From Ophiostoma sp. CBS 140.51 (taxonomy: Eukaryota; Ascomycota; Sordariomycetes; Ophiostomatales; Ophiostomataceae), in assembly GCA_029298735.1 (NCBI GenBank), contig JANSLP010000002.1, positions 372,001-436,000 on the forward strand: DNA of 64,000 nt. The letters run 5' to 3'. How positions within the stretch are numbered: the stretch's first letter is position 1; every line of letters begins with the position of its first letter. Made by a program: the position numbers and the translations under genes. Below are positions 13,174 through 24,180 of this stretch, piece after piece. The notes beneath the pieces are model-generated. The model did no database searches, was not told where the DNA came from, and saw only the letters and a list, made by a program, of their open reading frames with translations.

Positions 13174-16100
13174 ATGAATAACGGTCATCTGCCGGCTGGG
13201 CGGGCCGGCCTCGGCGCCGGCGCAGGGCAGGGCATGGCCGACATGTCAGGTGGCGGCTTCGGCGGCCCTCAGGGGAACAATGGTGGCGGTGGAGGAGCCA
13301 ATGGGCATAACGGACACAATGGTCACAACAATGGTCTCAATGGTCATAATGGTTACCACAACAATCACAATGGTCATCACGGTGGCCGCGGCGGTGGTCC
13401 CCGACGAGGCGGCCGCTATCACGGCAACAACTACAACCACAACATCCAGCACCATAGCGGCCACCACGGCGGGTATAGCAACCAGCATGGCGGCCAGTAC
13501 CAGCAGCAGATGTTCCAGCAGCCCTACATGCAGCCTTATGGCGGCCAGCAGTACGGCTATCAGCCGATGCCATACATACACAACCCGCCGTACATGCAGT
13601 TCCAACAGCCCCAGCAACAGTACGGCCGCCCTAGTATTCCTGGCGCTTTTGCTTCGATGGGCATGCACATGACGACACAGCCCGGCGTCCTGCCGCATCA
13701 GCAGCAGCCGCCGCCGCCGCAGGGACAGCAGCATGCCCCTTTGACTCCTCTCACGCAGCACGCGCAAGGACTGCCGCATAACATGCAGCAGCCGCCACAC
13801 GTGTCTCCCTATGCGCCTAACGTCCAGAACGTGCCTCTGGTTGTCTCTACACAGCAGGCCCAGCAGCAGCTGCCGCCTCAGTACCCTCTGCACGGTATGA
13901 TTCCTCCTCATCAGCAGGATCCTTCTGCCGGCATCGCTTCCTTCCAGCCTCCTCCTCCCATCCAGACATCGGTCGGTGGTCTTCCGTCGTCTCTTCCTCC
14001 GCACATCCCTATTCCCCCTCGTGGCGATGTGCCGCACAACGGCGCCAACCCCTATGGCGCTGCAGAGAATTTCCCTCCTGCTCCCTTGAACCCGATTCCT
14101 ACTCAATCCACTTCCACTCCGATGTCCGCCATCTCGAACCAGCCGAATCCTCCATCCACCATCCAAGGCACCATCACTCCCTCAACGGATGCCGGTCCTA
14201 CTCCGACGTCTGAGGCTGATCAAGCTTCGCCGCAAGCAAGCTTCGAGACTCCCTCGACCGTCCAGGCCACCCCCAAGAACGCGACGCCCGCTGTGGCACA
14301 GGCACCTGAGCCTAGGAAACGTTTCCTCGCACCGGTAAGTGTACCATGATGTTCCTACTTGTGTTATGGGATGAGTCTGACCGTGTATGCTTCGTTCAGC
14401 TCCCTTGGCTCTCTATGCCTGATGAGGCCTTCCCTCCAAGACGTACAACCGCTCGCCGGAACCGCCGGGATATGGGTGGCTTTGAAAACGTGGAACTGCC
14501 TTCTAGCCAGTACGACACCTCGACGACAACGACTGCCGCTCCTGCCGCCCCTACTGCCGCCCCCAAGACCCCCAAGCCTGCTCCTGCCTCTACTTCCGCC
14601 ACAACACCCACCCCTGTCAAGGCATCTGTCACTAGCCCGACTGTGCCTGCTGTTCCTGTCATTCCTGCTCTTCCTGTGCGCCCGGCTGCCTCTAAGCCGA
14701 CCACCGATGGCGCCGTGGCCGACGGTGCCGCTACAGAGGCGGCTGAGCACACAAAGGAGGGCGAGGCTGCTCCTGTGGACGGTGAGGCCGCCGCGACCAA
14801 CGGTGAGGCCGCTCAGCCGGCTGCGGCTCCTGCTCCGTCTGGCCCCAAGCTGTGGACTGGTCTGTTCTCAAAGGTTGCTGCTGCAGCCAACGCCGGTGCG
14901 AACGGTGCCGATGCGACCAACGGTCATGCTGCCAACGGCACCAACGGTACGGCTGGTGCCTTTACCAAGTCCAACGTCAACTCGCTGGCAGAGGCTGTCT
15001 CTTCGTACCGCGTCGGTACCGCCGACAAGGTGGCTTTCATTGAGCCTCGTGGTCTGATCAACACGGGCAACATGTGCTACATGAACTCGGTGCTCCAGGT
15101 GCTCACATTCTGTATCCCCTTCTACGACTTCCTCGACCAGGTCGGCCAGAAGGCGGCGTTCAGCTTCAAGAGCGAGACGCCCATGATTGACGCCATGATC
15201 ATGTTCCTGCGCGAATTCAAGGTCATTGACCGTGCCGACCCCACTGCCCTTCAGAAGCGCCTCAAGAGCGATGACCTGGAGCGGTTCGGCGATGCCTTTA
15301 CCCCCGAGTTTGTCTACAACGCCATCAAGCAACTGCCAAGATTTTCTAGCATGATTCGCGGCCACCAGCAAGACGCCGAGGAGTTCCTTGGCTTCTTGCT
15401 TGAGTCGCTCAATGAGGAGTGCGCCAAGGTGATGCAGGATGCGGCCAACGCGGCCAACACCAACGGCTCGTCGCCCACGTCTGCACACGCCACGCCTGCT
15501 CTCTCTGTCACGTCCGAGACGGGCGATGCTTCGGGTGGCTGGCTCGAGGTTGGCCCCCGCCAGCGCGCCGCGGAGACTCGTTCATCCGGCCATGCCGTGA
15601 CCTCGCCCATCAACAGCATCTTTAGCGGTCTGCTGCGCTCGGAGCTGCGCGTCCCTGGCCGCAAGGACTCTGTGACGCTCGAGCCGTACCAGTCGCTGCA
15701 GCTGCACATTGACTCGCCCGAGGTCCGCAACATTGTCGATGCCCTGCGCAACTTGACGATCCCCGAGACCCTGCATGCCGACTTCAAGTCCCCGCAGGGC
15801 AAGGACGTCAGCGCGACCAAGCAGGTGTACATTGAGGATCTTCCCCCCGTCCTGATTCTGCACCTCAAGCGCTTCCAGTTCGACTGGCAGGGCAACGGCA
15901 CCGTCAAGATCTGGAAGAAGATTGGTTACCCGCTGGAGCTGGAGATCCCACGCGAGATTTTCAGCCGCCTCAAGCGCAACACGTTTGTGACGGAGAAGCT
16001 GCCCAGGTACCGCCTCAACGCCGTCGTCTACCACCACGGCAAGCAGGCCAGCGGTGGCCACTACACGGTCGACGCTCTGCGCGAGGACGGCCGTGAGTGG

Positions 16101-16445
16101 ATCCGCTTGGACGACACGGTTATCCGCCGTATCCGTCGCGAGGAGGTCGCCCAGGGCGGTGCTGAGGAGTCGGGTGCCGTGAGCGCGACGCCGAGCAGCA
16201 CTCCCTCTACTACTGCCGCTCCCAAGTCCACTTCTTCCACCCCCACCCCTGCGAACCGTTTCGCTGGTATGGGCGACGAGGACGCCGGCGACAGCGACAA
16301 CGACTGGAGCGCGCCCGTCAACGGCAACGGCAAGAAGTGGAGCTCGGTGGCCAATGGCGCGACCAGCCCCAAGAACAAGGTGCCAAAGGAGAACATTAAG
16401 GACAACAAGGTGGCCTACCTGCTGTTCTACCAGCGCATCAACTGA
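13174..16445 (+). CDS. ubp3: Ubiquitin carboxyl-terminal hydrolase, Ubp3/USP10 type
   Basis: Two exons, 13174-14334 and 14400-16445, encode 1068 residues. The 65-nt intron (GTAAGT...TTCAG) is phase 0 and joins FLAP to LPWLSMPDEAFP. The N-terminal third is low complexity: a Gly/Asn/His tract (about residues 25-100) with an RGG-like patch, then Gln/Pro-rich sequence. The catalytic domain begins about residue 600 with the Cys box NTGNMCYMNSVLQVL (nucleophile Cys613). The His box contains SGGHYTVDA (His941), followed by WIRLDDTVI. Ser/Asn-rich insertions separate the two boxes. The domain order, with a long disordered N-terminus and C-terminal peptidase C19 domain, matches yeast Ubp3, which with Bre5 removes ubiquitin from trafficking and ribophagy substrates. 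The orthology is inferred; peptidase activity is well supported. Confidence 0.92.
14335..14399 (+). other. Intron of the Ubp3-type protease gene
   Basis: A 65-nt phase-0 intron with donor GTAAGT and acceptor TTCAG. Confidence 0.88.
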
Positions 16446-17488
16446 GCTGCGTTAGCTAGAGACTACGACGATGGAGATGAGTGAAGAAGAAAAAGCATTA
16501 CAACATTACCCAAAGCTCGCATTTTGAAGAGCGGACTCCATTTCCTGGTCACAATCACATCTGTATGACATATGGACGACACTTCTTCATATTACGCCCT
16601 TAATGGACAGAATGGCGGAATCGACATCATACATTACCATGTCTTTACTTATTTGGTGAAGACCGCAAAGGGGTATCTTGTTTCCCTTTTGATCATATTA
16701 TTCCCCCTTCTTCAAACAACTTTTACGACGGACGAGGCGCATGGCCGACTGCCTTTTTTTTTTGGACGGCAACGTGGTGCCACTGCATAGCTACTATTTA
16801 GACATGGGATGGTGGAGAGGAGAAGACAAAAAAGAGAGATAGCAGGAGGTGTGAGGTTGATAGGCGGGTTACAAAAAAGGAAAGAGTGTTGTACTTTTTT
16901 TTTTACAAAAGAAAGAAACAAAAAGGGGAGCGAGGAAGTAGGTGTTCAATTCTTTGGTCTTCTTTCGGGTCGACTTTTTGTGTCTGGCGTTCCTTTATGG
17001 AGGGCCGTGCATGTCTGTATAGACAAAAATACTACCAATTTAATAATTCATAATAAACTAAATACAAAGCCAGTTGAGTGGTGTAGTCCGTAGATGTGTA
17101 TTAATGAACTATTGTCGATGCTCTATTGATGGTGAATGTACTTCGGAGAGGCCTTTCTACCTATTGTTTGTTGGCGAGGTCACGTGATTGGACTTCGCGT
17201 GTTTTGGTCGCGCTTAGAGCTTTGGCAAGAGGTGGGCAAGAGCTAAGCTTTTTCACACCTTTTGCTCTTTTGCAGGCAGGAACGGCCCCAGCAACAAAAT
17301 TATCGATCCAAATAAACAACTGCCATCTTTCAGCTTTCACCTTCGAGCTGCCTTTGTCGTCAGCAGCAATCCCCAGCAGGCTCAATTACCATTCACGCAT
17401 ACTTACGACCTAAAACGACGACAATTCGACCGCACTTTTTATTTTGAACCAACTTTCCCCCCTCGTCACATCGCCATCGTCCACGACA
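16446..17488. other. Intergenic region between ubp3 and nup85
   Basis: Holds the 3' end of the protease gene and the promoter of the nucleoporin gene. The sequence is AT-rich between about 16500 and 17110 and holds no coding signal that I can support. Confidence 0.6.
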
Positions 17489-20400
17489 ATGCCTAACAAG
17501 TTTTCGCTCCCCGACGACGACGATGAAGACGATTTCTCGTCGCCGGCCACGCCTGGCGGTGCCGCTTTCGGTGGAGGTGCCCGCGGCGGCAATCTGTTCC
17601 GGTTCGACGGCCATGCCACCTCTTCGACGACCCCTGGTGGCCTGCCACCGCCCTCATCGGCAGGCAGCTTTACACCTGCCGGCGCGCCCTCGGCTTCGTA
17701 CCTGGGCAGCTCCATGATGCGGGGCGTGACGGGCACAGCCAACAAGCCATCATCGACGGGCTCGCCATTGACGTCGACGTCGCGCAAGATCTTTTCGGCG
17801 GCTGGTGGGCGGTCCAATTCGCCGTTGGGACGCTCGATCCAGGGCGGCGGTAGCAAACCGAGTTTTGGACCTGGCTCAACACGGCAGCCTTCTCGACTGA
17901 GCCAAGTGATGGCCGACGACGACGAGGATGAGGAGGAAGAGGAAGAGGAAGAAGAGGACGAGGACGAGGACGAGGAGGAGGATGAGGAGGAGGGAAGCGA
18001 GGAGTACGACGAAGACGAGGACGCCGAGGGCGAAGAAGACGACGAAGCCTACTACCGACCACGCGTTGCACAAAAGGTGCCTGCCAACCGGACCCGCGCC
18101 CCGCAAGTCCAGACCTACGACGACGAGGAAGAAAGCGAAGAAGGGAGCGAGGAGAGAAGCGAGGAGGAGGGAAGCGAAGAGTACGACGAGGACGAAGAGG
18201 ATGGGGACAGAACCGGCGGTGACCCGTGGCTCGACCTGGCACAGAGCGCCGTCCGTGAACGTGCTTCGCTACAGGGCCGTGCACCATGGATGCCTGCCGA
18301 AAAATACGAGGAGGACGACGGCGAGGGCGGGGTGGCCATGGGCGGCACGGCAGACGGTGTTAACAACAGCGACCTGCTCACCTTTACCAATCCCGCTATC
18401 AACGACCGCATCCGCAAAGAGGCTGAGGATATCTTCCGGGCTTCCGTGGCGCGTGGCGGTGGTGGTGGTGCTGCTGCGTCGACACGTGGACCCCGCGAGC
18501 TCAAGTACTCGTCGATCGCCAAGAGCATGTATGGCCAGATGGGCTATGCCAACCTAGTCGAGGCGCCCCAACTCATCCGCCAGACCGAAGTGCAGATCAG
18601 CAACCTCTACAGCCATGGCGTGGGCGCCGAAGACGACGCGGACCGTCTGGACCAGGCTCTGGCCGACACCTCTGCCCAGCTCGTGGCTCTGTGGCAGGCC
18701 TATGTCGAAAGCCTCCCCGAGACGGCTCGCTCAGAACAGGACGAAGAGCAGCTCGCCAGCATCGGCCCCGGCCCCGATGCGAGCCCGTTTGAGAACGCCG
18801 CCTATGTTGCGACTCTCGCCCTGCAGCTGCACCACACACGCGGCGCCGGCAACAACAGCAACGCCGCTGGTGGCGCACCAACCCCCGAACCACTCACGGA
18901 AACACTCTTCCGCTGGATGGCGGACTACCGCAATGTTTACCCGGACCAGGTCAACGATGTGCTGCGTTTCCAACCGAGTCCTGCATCCCACGGCATGTTT
19001 TGGCAGACCGTCTTTGTCAGCTTGCTGCAGGGCCGTGTTGAGGACGCTATCGAGCTTCTGCGGGCCGGCGGTTTCGACAAGGTGCGGCGTGCGGGTGTCC
19101 AGGCATACAGCGGCCGTGCACTGTCCAATGTCGAGCGTGCCGTGCAGGAGACGATTGGCATGCTGGACACGTGTCCCGGCAAGTTTGGCAGCTGGGGCAT
19201 TTGGAACAGCGAATGGACTTTGTTCCGCATCCGTGCCAAGGGTGCACTCGACCATTTACGGCGGTTTGCCGAGGGCGGCCGTGGTGGTGCCAACGCAGGT
19301 TACGATGACGACGAAGACGCCGAGGGCGAGGACGAGTTTGGCGAGTCATACCGCGGCCCCGGCCGCCAGTCGATGGCCGGCATGGCGCGCAAGGCCGAAA
19401 GCCAGGTGCCCTGGGACATTTACGAAAATCTCAACATTGTGTTCGACATTGCCCTCGGCTCGCGCGAGCGGATCCTGGGTGTTTCGCAGGACTGGTGTGA
19501 GGCGACGCTGGGCCTGTTTGGCTGGTGGGACGAGACCAAGATGACACCGACACCCAACGCCCCCGGCTTTGGTTCCGCCAGCCGCCACGGTCAGTCCATG
19601 TCCATGTCCATGCGCGGTGGTCACACAGCAGGCGGTGGTGGTCTGGACGGCTCGTCGTCGACCTTTGAGGGCTACCTGGACCGACTTACTCGGTCGTTCC
19701 TGGCGACGACCGACGCCGGCCTCGAAATCAACACAAACAGCCCACTCGAGGTGGCTCTGGCGTGCGTCTTTGAGGACAATCCGCGTGGCTTGCTGGGTCT
19801 CATCCGGGCGTGGTCGCTGCCTGTGGCCTCGGCTGTCGTTGAGATAGCGTCTCTGGGCGGCTGGCTGCCAGTGCATTCGTCTACCTCGGCACTCGCGACA
19901 GCACTCGGCGGCCTGGACATGGAGGACCTCGAGGTGCTGGGCGTCGACCCGACCGACCCCGACGAGTCGGACGGTTTCAAGGACAACACGCTGGTGCAGT
20001 ACGCCCAAGCCCTTATCAACGACAAGGAGCTGCAGCTGAGCAGTGAGGAGGAGGAGGAGGAGGAGGATGCAGCTGCTGGCTCATCCTCATCCCCGGCCAA
20101 CATGGACGGCTGGGAGCTGGCGATCCACGTCCTTGGCCGTATGAACTCGACAGACCGCGCCGAGGAGACGATTGGCGAGCTGGTGCGCACGATTCTGGAG
20201 CGTCTGGACGTCAATTCGGGCGTTACCGTCGACAAGATTTGGCGTCTGCTGAGTGATCTCGGCATGTCCGATTTTGCAGAAGAGACGGCAGAGGTAGGAC
20301 AACAGGTTCCCCTATCCAACTGATTTGATTTACAACATGCTAACACATCCAGCACTACGGAGAACTCCTGGCCAACGAGTCGTACCGGTTCGGCGAGGCA

Positions 20401-21393
20401 GTGTGGTACTTTTCCATTGCTCACCGGCCAAACAAGGTGCGCGAGGTGATGAACCTGCTCATCTCGTACTCGCTCGTCCAGTCCGCAGCCTACCCCGCCG
20501 AAGCAGACCTCGACGACTACCTCCGGCGGCTGCTGTTTGAGCGCAAGACTTCCCTGGAGCAGCTCGCACGGCGCGATCTTATGGCGGCCGAGATTCTGGG
20601 CCGTCTGCTCAGTGGTTACGCGACGTTGCGTCACTTTTACAACGTCCGTGACGATTTGTCTACCGATATTCTACCAGTCCGTCGGCGCACAGCTGCGGCA
20701 GCTGCTCTGACTGCTGTTATTGCCAGCGCCGACGACAACATCCGTGGCGGCCTGTACGATGCCACACGCGACGCTGTTGTGTCTGAAGACTTTTTGCTGG
20801 CATTGCTGGGCGAGGCTCTTGTCTTTACCGAGGCATCACCCGCTTCGGGATCGACAACCGCCACATCGGCTGACCAGGTCACAGCACCACCAATCGTGGC
20901 TGCTGAGACGGTCGATGTGCTCCTTAAGGCCGTTGAGGATCTGCAGACGCTGGCTGGTTCGCGGGTTTATGCGTCCTGCGACGAGTTCTTCCAGGTCGTC
21001 CTGGCCAGTGTGCCGGGCGGCCTTAAGGGCTCGACACCCGCCGACCTTTTGCGCAAGACTACCAGCAATCTGTCAGCAACGTCGGGCGGCTCGTCTTCGT
21101 TCCTCATGACGGGCAGCTCCATGCTCGCCAGCCAGCTGCACCGCAGCATGTCGGGTGCACGGGCCGGTGGACTTCCCAACTCCAACGCGCAGATCAACCG
21201 CGGCTGGGACTGGCGCAGCGGACTACCGGCCAACACGACGGCCTCCGACGTCCTGCAGCGCGTGCGTCTTGGTCTGAGCCGCGCACTGGCACGGTTGTGG
21301 GTGGCCGAAGCCGACGAGATGGTTGGTCTTCCGGTCATTGGCCCCCATGGCGGTCCCTTGTCTTCCTCCTCTGTTCTCCTGGGCCGGTCATAG
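17489..21393 (+). CDS. nup85: Nuclear pore complex scaffold protein Nup85
   Basis: Exons 17489-20293 and 20353-21393 give 1281 residues; the 59-nt intron (GTAGGA...TCCAG) is phase 0 and joins EETAE to HYGELLANES. Nup85 is a helical solenoid of the Y-shaped (Nup84/Nup107-160) complex of the pore coat. The C-terminal third matches the family pattern, including a block near LDDYLRRLLFERKTSLEQL and EILGRLLSGYATLRHFY. The N-terminal third is unusual: Pro/Gly/Ser-rich, then two long Asp/Glu tracts (about residues 140-190 and 210-245), and another Glu run lies near residue 852. I chose ATG 17489 because it follows a typical leader; an in-frame ATG 45 nt upstream at 17444 would add 15 residues. The protein is longer than most family members because of the acidic and Gly-rich insertions. 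The assignment rests mainly on the C-terminal solenoid. Confidence 0.85.
20294..20352 (+). other. Intron of the nup85 gene
   Basis: A 59-nt intron with donor GTAGGA, a CTAAC branch point and acceptor TCCAG; it contains an in-frame stop, so splicing is required. Confidence 0.9.
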
Positions 21394-21716
21394 GAGCACC
21401 GCGTTCAGCAAGTATGCAACGAGGCAGAGCAGGCGAGACGATCGAGCCAGATGAGACGGAAACGGCGCATTTCTGAAGTAGAGGAGGTCGAAGAGGCTGG
21501 AGACGAGAGATTATCAAGGACGGAGGAGAAGGAAAAACAGAGGGAAGATTTGGGGAGGGAGATGGCGGAGGACATCAAAGAAATCAAATCAGAGGAGGAT
21601 GCCCCGAACAATGGGACACACAGAGTGACGCCGACGGAGGCGACACCTACAGAGGACTTTTTTTTGGTTGACGTGTAATATAGATGGTTTTTTCTGCGAT
21701 TTAGTACATCGTACAG

Positions 21717-21746
21717 TTCTTTTCTTTTCTTTTCTTTTTTTTCATT
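21717..21746. repeat. TTTTC tandem repeat
   Basis: About four to five copies of the pentanucleotide TTTTC lie in tandem 3' of nup85. Confidence 0.7.
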
Positions 21747-22151
21747 TGCAAAGACTGTTTTTTTTATATGCGACGACGTGCCCTATGTAAGCCTCAAAGA
21801 TTATCATCTGCAAAGAAAGTTTCTACAAACATACAGGATATGCATGGCCAGAGGAGTTCACTTGACAAAAATAATCATATGTCCAGCCTTCTCAGCATCC
21901 CTGAATACACCCGTCTACCATGACAATCTACTCAAACTGGCCAATGCTGACAGTGCCCAACTCCCAACTCATAAATCAAAGTCGACTCGCCTCAACGGTC
22001 GCCTAGCTGTGCCGTCCTCAGCCCCAGCCCGTTTCTCTCAATGCTCGACACGTCTTATTGTGGTCCACCAACTTTCTTTGACCAGACTCATCCACGTCCT
22101 TGGCCGCTTTGAACGCCGAGCCAGGGCCGGCAAAAAAGAGAGAAGATAGAC

Positions 22152-22191
22152 GCAAAAGCAAAAGCAAAAGCAAAAGCAAAAAAAAAAAAAA
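22152..22191. repeat. GCAAAA hexanucleotide repeat running into an A tract
   Basis: Four tandem GCAAAA units are followed by 14 A. On the minus strand this is a T tract just beyond the 3' end of the tRNA-Gly gene, so it could act as a backup terminator for RNA polymerase III. Confidence 0.75.
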
Positions 22192-22200
22192 GGCTAAAAG

Positions 22201-22204
22201 AAAA
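22201..22204 (-). terminator. Candidate RNA polymerase III terminator of tRNA-Gly
   Basis: On the minus strand a TTTT run begins 17 nt after the last base of the tRNA. T runs of four or more are the usual RNA polymerase III stop signal. A longer T tract (22191-22178) follows. Confidence 0.55.
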
Positions 22205-22220
22205 GATCGAAAGATCCTCT

Positions 22221-22290
22221 GCGTCGGCCGGGAATCGAACCCGGGGCCTGTCGATGGCAACGACAGATTTTACCACTAAACCACCGACGC
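22221..22290 (-). tRNA. tRNA-Gly, anticodon GCC
   Basis: The minus strand folds into a complete cloverleaf without an intron. The acceptor stem GCGTCGG pairs fully with CCGACGC. The D arm carries the A-box-like TGGTTTAGTGGT. The anticodon stem TGTCG/CGACA encloses the loop TTGCCAT, giving anticodon GCC. The T arm carries the B box GGTTCGATTCC inside a CCGGG/CCCGG stem. The CCA end is not encoded, as expected in eukaryotes. Confidence 0.97.
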
Positions 22291-22507
22291 CTCGCAGGGG
22301 CTGCTTTCTGATTCAACGCTTTGTTTGGGGTCGAGTAGCAAGTATTGCTCCCAAGCGGACGGAAAGTCCCCACCAGCGGCACTAGCGCGTGCGGAGCGCA
22401 AGTGTCGTGGCCGGCGTTTATGTCATGGTGTACGAACGATACGGTAGGGTTGGGTGTCCCCTAGGCGAACAGGCTTGATATACGATGGTGTGCGGGATTC
22501 TAGCACC

Positions 22508-23860
22508 ATGGCATCGCTTGCTTCTTCCTTCTTTTTGAATGGTTCATGCAAGCAGCTCCCTATTCTTCACCCACCAATCCCCCACGTCTCTTCTCCTGAT
22601 ACCCAGATGGCCGCATGGAACAACCCCCTGCGACATTTGTCGCCATTGTCTGAGCACCCGACGGCGTCGCCCTCGTTCTCGCCAGCTTTTTCCGACACGA
22701 GTATCTCATTCCTCGGCGCAAGCGTCAAGTTAGACAAGATCAAAGACGACCACTATGGCGCGTGGGGGATTTTGTCTGCCTTCTTCGAACACCTCGACTT
22801 TGCCGGGAAATGCAATTTAGCGGCCGACATAGAGCAATGCAACAACGACGACCAGCTTGTTGACCTCGCGAACCACCTTTTAGACGCCATTTTGAAACCC
22901 TGTATGTTTTCCCAGGCAAGAGTTCTTTCTCTTTACGTTTCTTTTCTAATGGGCTTGTCAGTCAACGTGGCGGGTGGGCAATCTCCCGCGCCGCTCTCGA
23001 CACCACCAAGCACGGGTGCCGAGGACGCAATTGACGCGGGGATGAGCACAATCAACGCGTCAACTCGTGCGGAACAGGGAGTCCTCCGCGCCGAATGTCT
23101 TCGCAGAGATGGCTACAGATGTGTCTTTACAGGGAAATGGGACGCCGACAGCGTGTACAAAGGAATTGCCGTGCCGCCGCCCGATTACGACGCTGGCCCC
23201 GTCGAGTGCGCACATATCATTCCGTTTGCGCTGGGCACATTCGACGACAGCGATGCTGTCCAAGCTCGCAATAAAACCATCATTTGGTTTTCTATTCACC
23301 GCTATTTTCCAGAGCTGAAAGATTTAATTGATGCTAGAAGCATCAATCAACGTGGGAACGCGGTAACAATGGACCTGGAAACGCATAGAAATTTCGGCTG
23401 CTACACGGTTGCATTTCAACCACAGGGCAACGTGAGTTGTCTCTAGTTTCTGGGGAGAAGTGGGGGGAGGGTTCGTTTTCGAAAATTGGCTAACATTGTT
23501 GGTAACGGTTCTAGAACCATTATGTTGCAACACGGCTCCTAGACGTGCATGTTCGAACAACCTCTAAAACTGGATCGGCCGTCTTCAACCTGGCCTCTGC
23601 AGATGATCAAATTCCAATACCAAACCAGGAATTTTTTAGGGTTCATTTCATCATCAGTCGCATTCTTCAAGTAAGTAGCTTTAGGGAGAGAATCAAAATG
23701 GCGGCAGAAGAGGCCTCTTTCGCCCTCGACTGTCATGAACTGCAGTCGAACGGCGGAACGGACGTTGGAGCATTGGTTTCGAGACTGATGCTAACAACCG
23801 TCCGGGCAGATTCTGCGCCAAAACCGAATGAGAGTCTCAGCGCGGCTGCAAGTTGATTGA
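22508..23860 (+). CDS. HNH-endonuclease-domain protein of fungal type
   Basis: My model has four exons, 22508-22901, 22962-23431, 23515-23670 and 23810-23860, giving about 356 residues. Donors are GTATGT, GTGAGT and GTAAGT; CTAAC branch points precede the last two acceptors. The first intron (60 nt) is a multiple of three without a stop, so it may be retained. The HNH region spans about residues 167-305: DGYRCVFTGKWD, then VECAHIIPFALG (central His), then NQRGNAVTMD with the start of the metal-binding fold. This pattern resembles the HNH_2 group common as dispersed families in moulds, whose cellular role is unknown. The N-terminal half has no recognisable domain. The last exon is short and ends directly against a broken transporter relic, so the 3' end is the least certain part. 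It lies between a tRNA-Gly and a degenerate tRNA-Gly copy. Confidence 0.75.
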
Positions 23861-24180
23861 GGAAGAGCACACTGCCATCAAAGCCTGGGCCCTCAGCATG
23901 CCGCCCTACATCCTTGCCACCATGGTCTGCGTCTTTGTCGGCTGGATGAGCGTCAGCTAGCAGCGCCGCTATCTGAGCACCATGTCTTGTTATGTGCTTG
24001 GCCTCATGGGCATCATCCTGCTATGGATCACCGTGCACTACAAGCACCTCGCCGGCGTCAGCTACTGTGCCATTTCATCGCGGTCGCCGGCTACGCGGCC
24101 CAGGCCCCTATTGTGGCGCCTGGATCGCCGTCAATGTTTTGAACCCCTACGAGCGCGCGGCCGCCATCATTCTGGTCGTT
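23856..24180 (+). pseudogene. Fragment of an MFS transporter, disrupted
   Basis: The sequence reads in pieces like one section of an allantoate/nicotinate-permease-family transporter. One frame gives a membrane segment containing WALSMPPYILATMVCVFVGW, ended by an in-frame TAG at about 23958. The same frame then continues through another hydrophobic segment. It switches frame near 24071 to read FIAVAGYAAQAPIV, and again near 24115 to read AWIAVNVLNPYERAAA, a typical sequence of this family. No intact start, N-terminal half or C-terminus is present. One stop and two frameshifts in about 300 nt make it a relic. It overlaps the stop codon of the HNH gene by a few bases. Confidence 0.7.

Larger units (their letters stand above)
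21394..22220. other. Intergenic region with simple repeats
   Basis: Contains the 3' region of nup85, an imperfect TTTTC repeat (about 21717-21746), a GCAAAA repeat with an A tract (22152-22191) and then the tRNA-Gly gene on the minus strand. No protein-coding gene is supported. Confidence 0.6.

Noticed and set aside
13246..14166. Minus-strand open frame of 306 codons
   Set aside because: Antisense to the low-complexity N-terminus of the Ubp3-type protease; repetitive Arg/Val/Ile output from CAC/GGT-type repeats.
19672..20634. Minus-strand open frame of 320 codons
   Set aside because: Antisense to nup85 and spans its intron; Ser/Arg-rich without structure.
23515..23856. Reading straight through the third HNH exon to the stop at 23856
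   Set aside because: A strong GTAAGT donor at 23671 and a CTAAC-CAG acceptor at 23809 support splicing. Kept only as an alternative because the read-through frame is also open.
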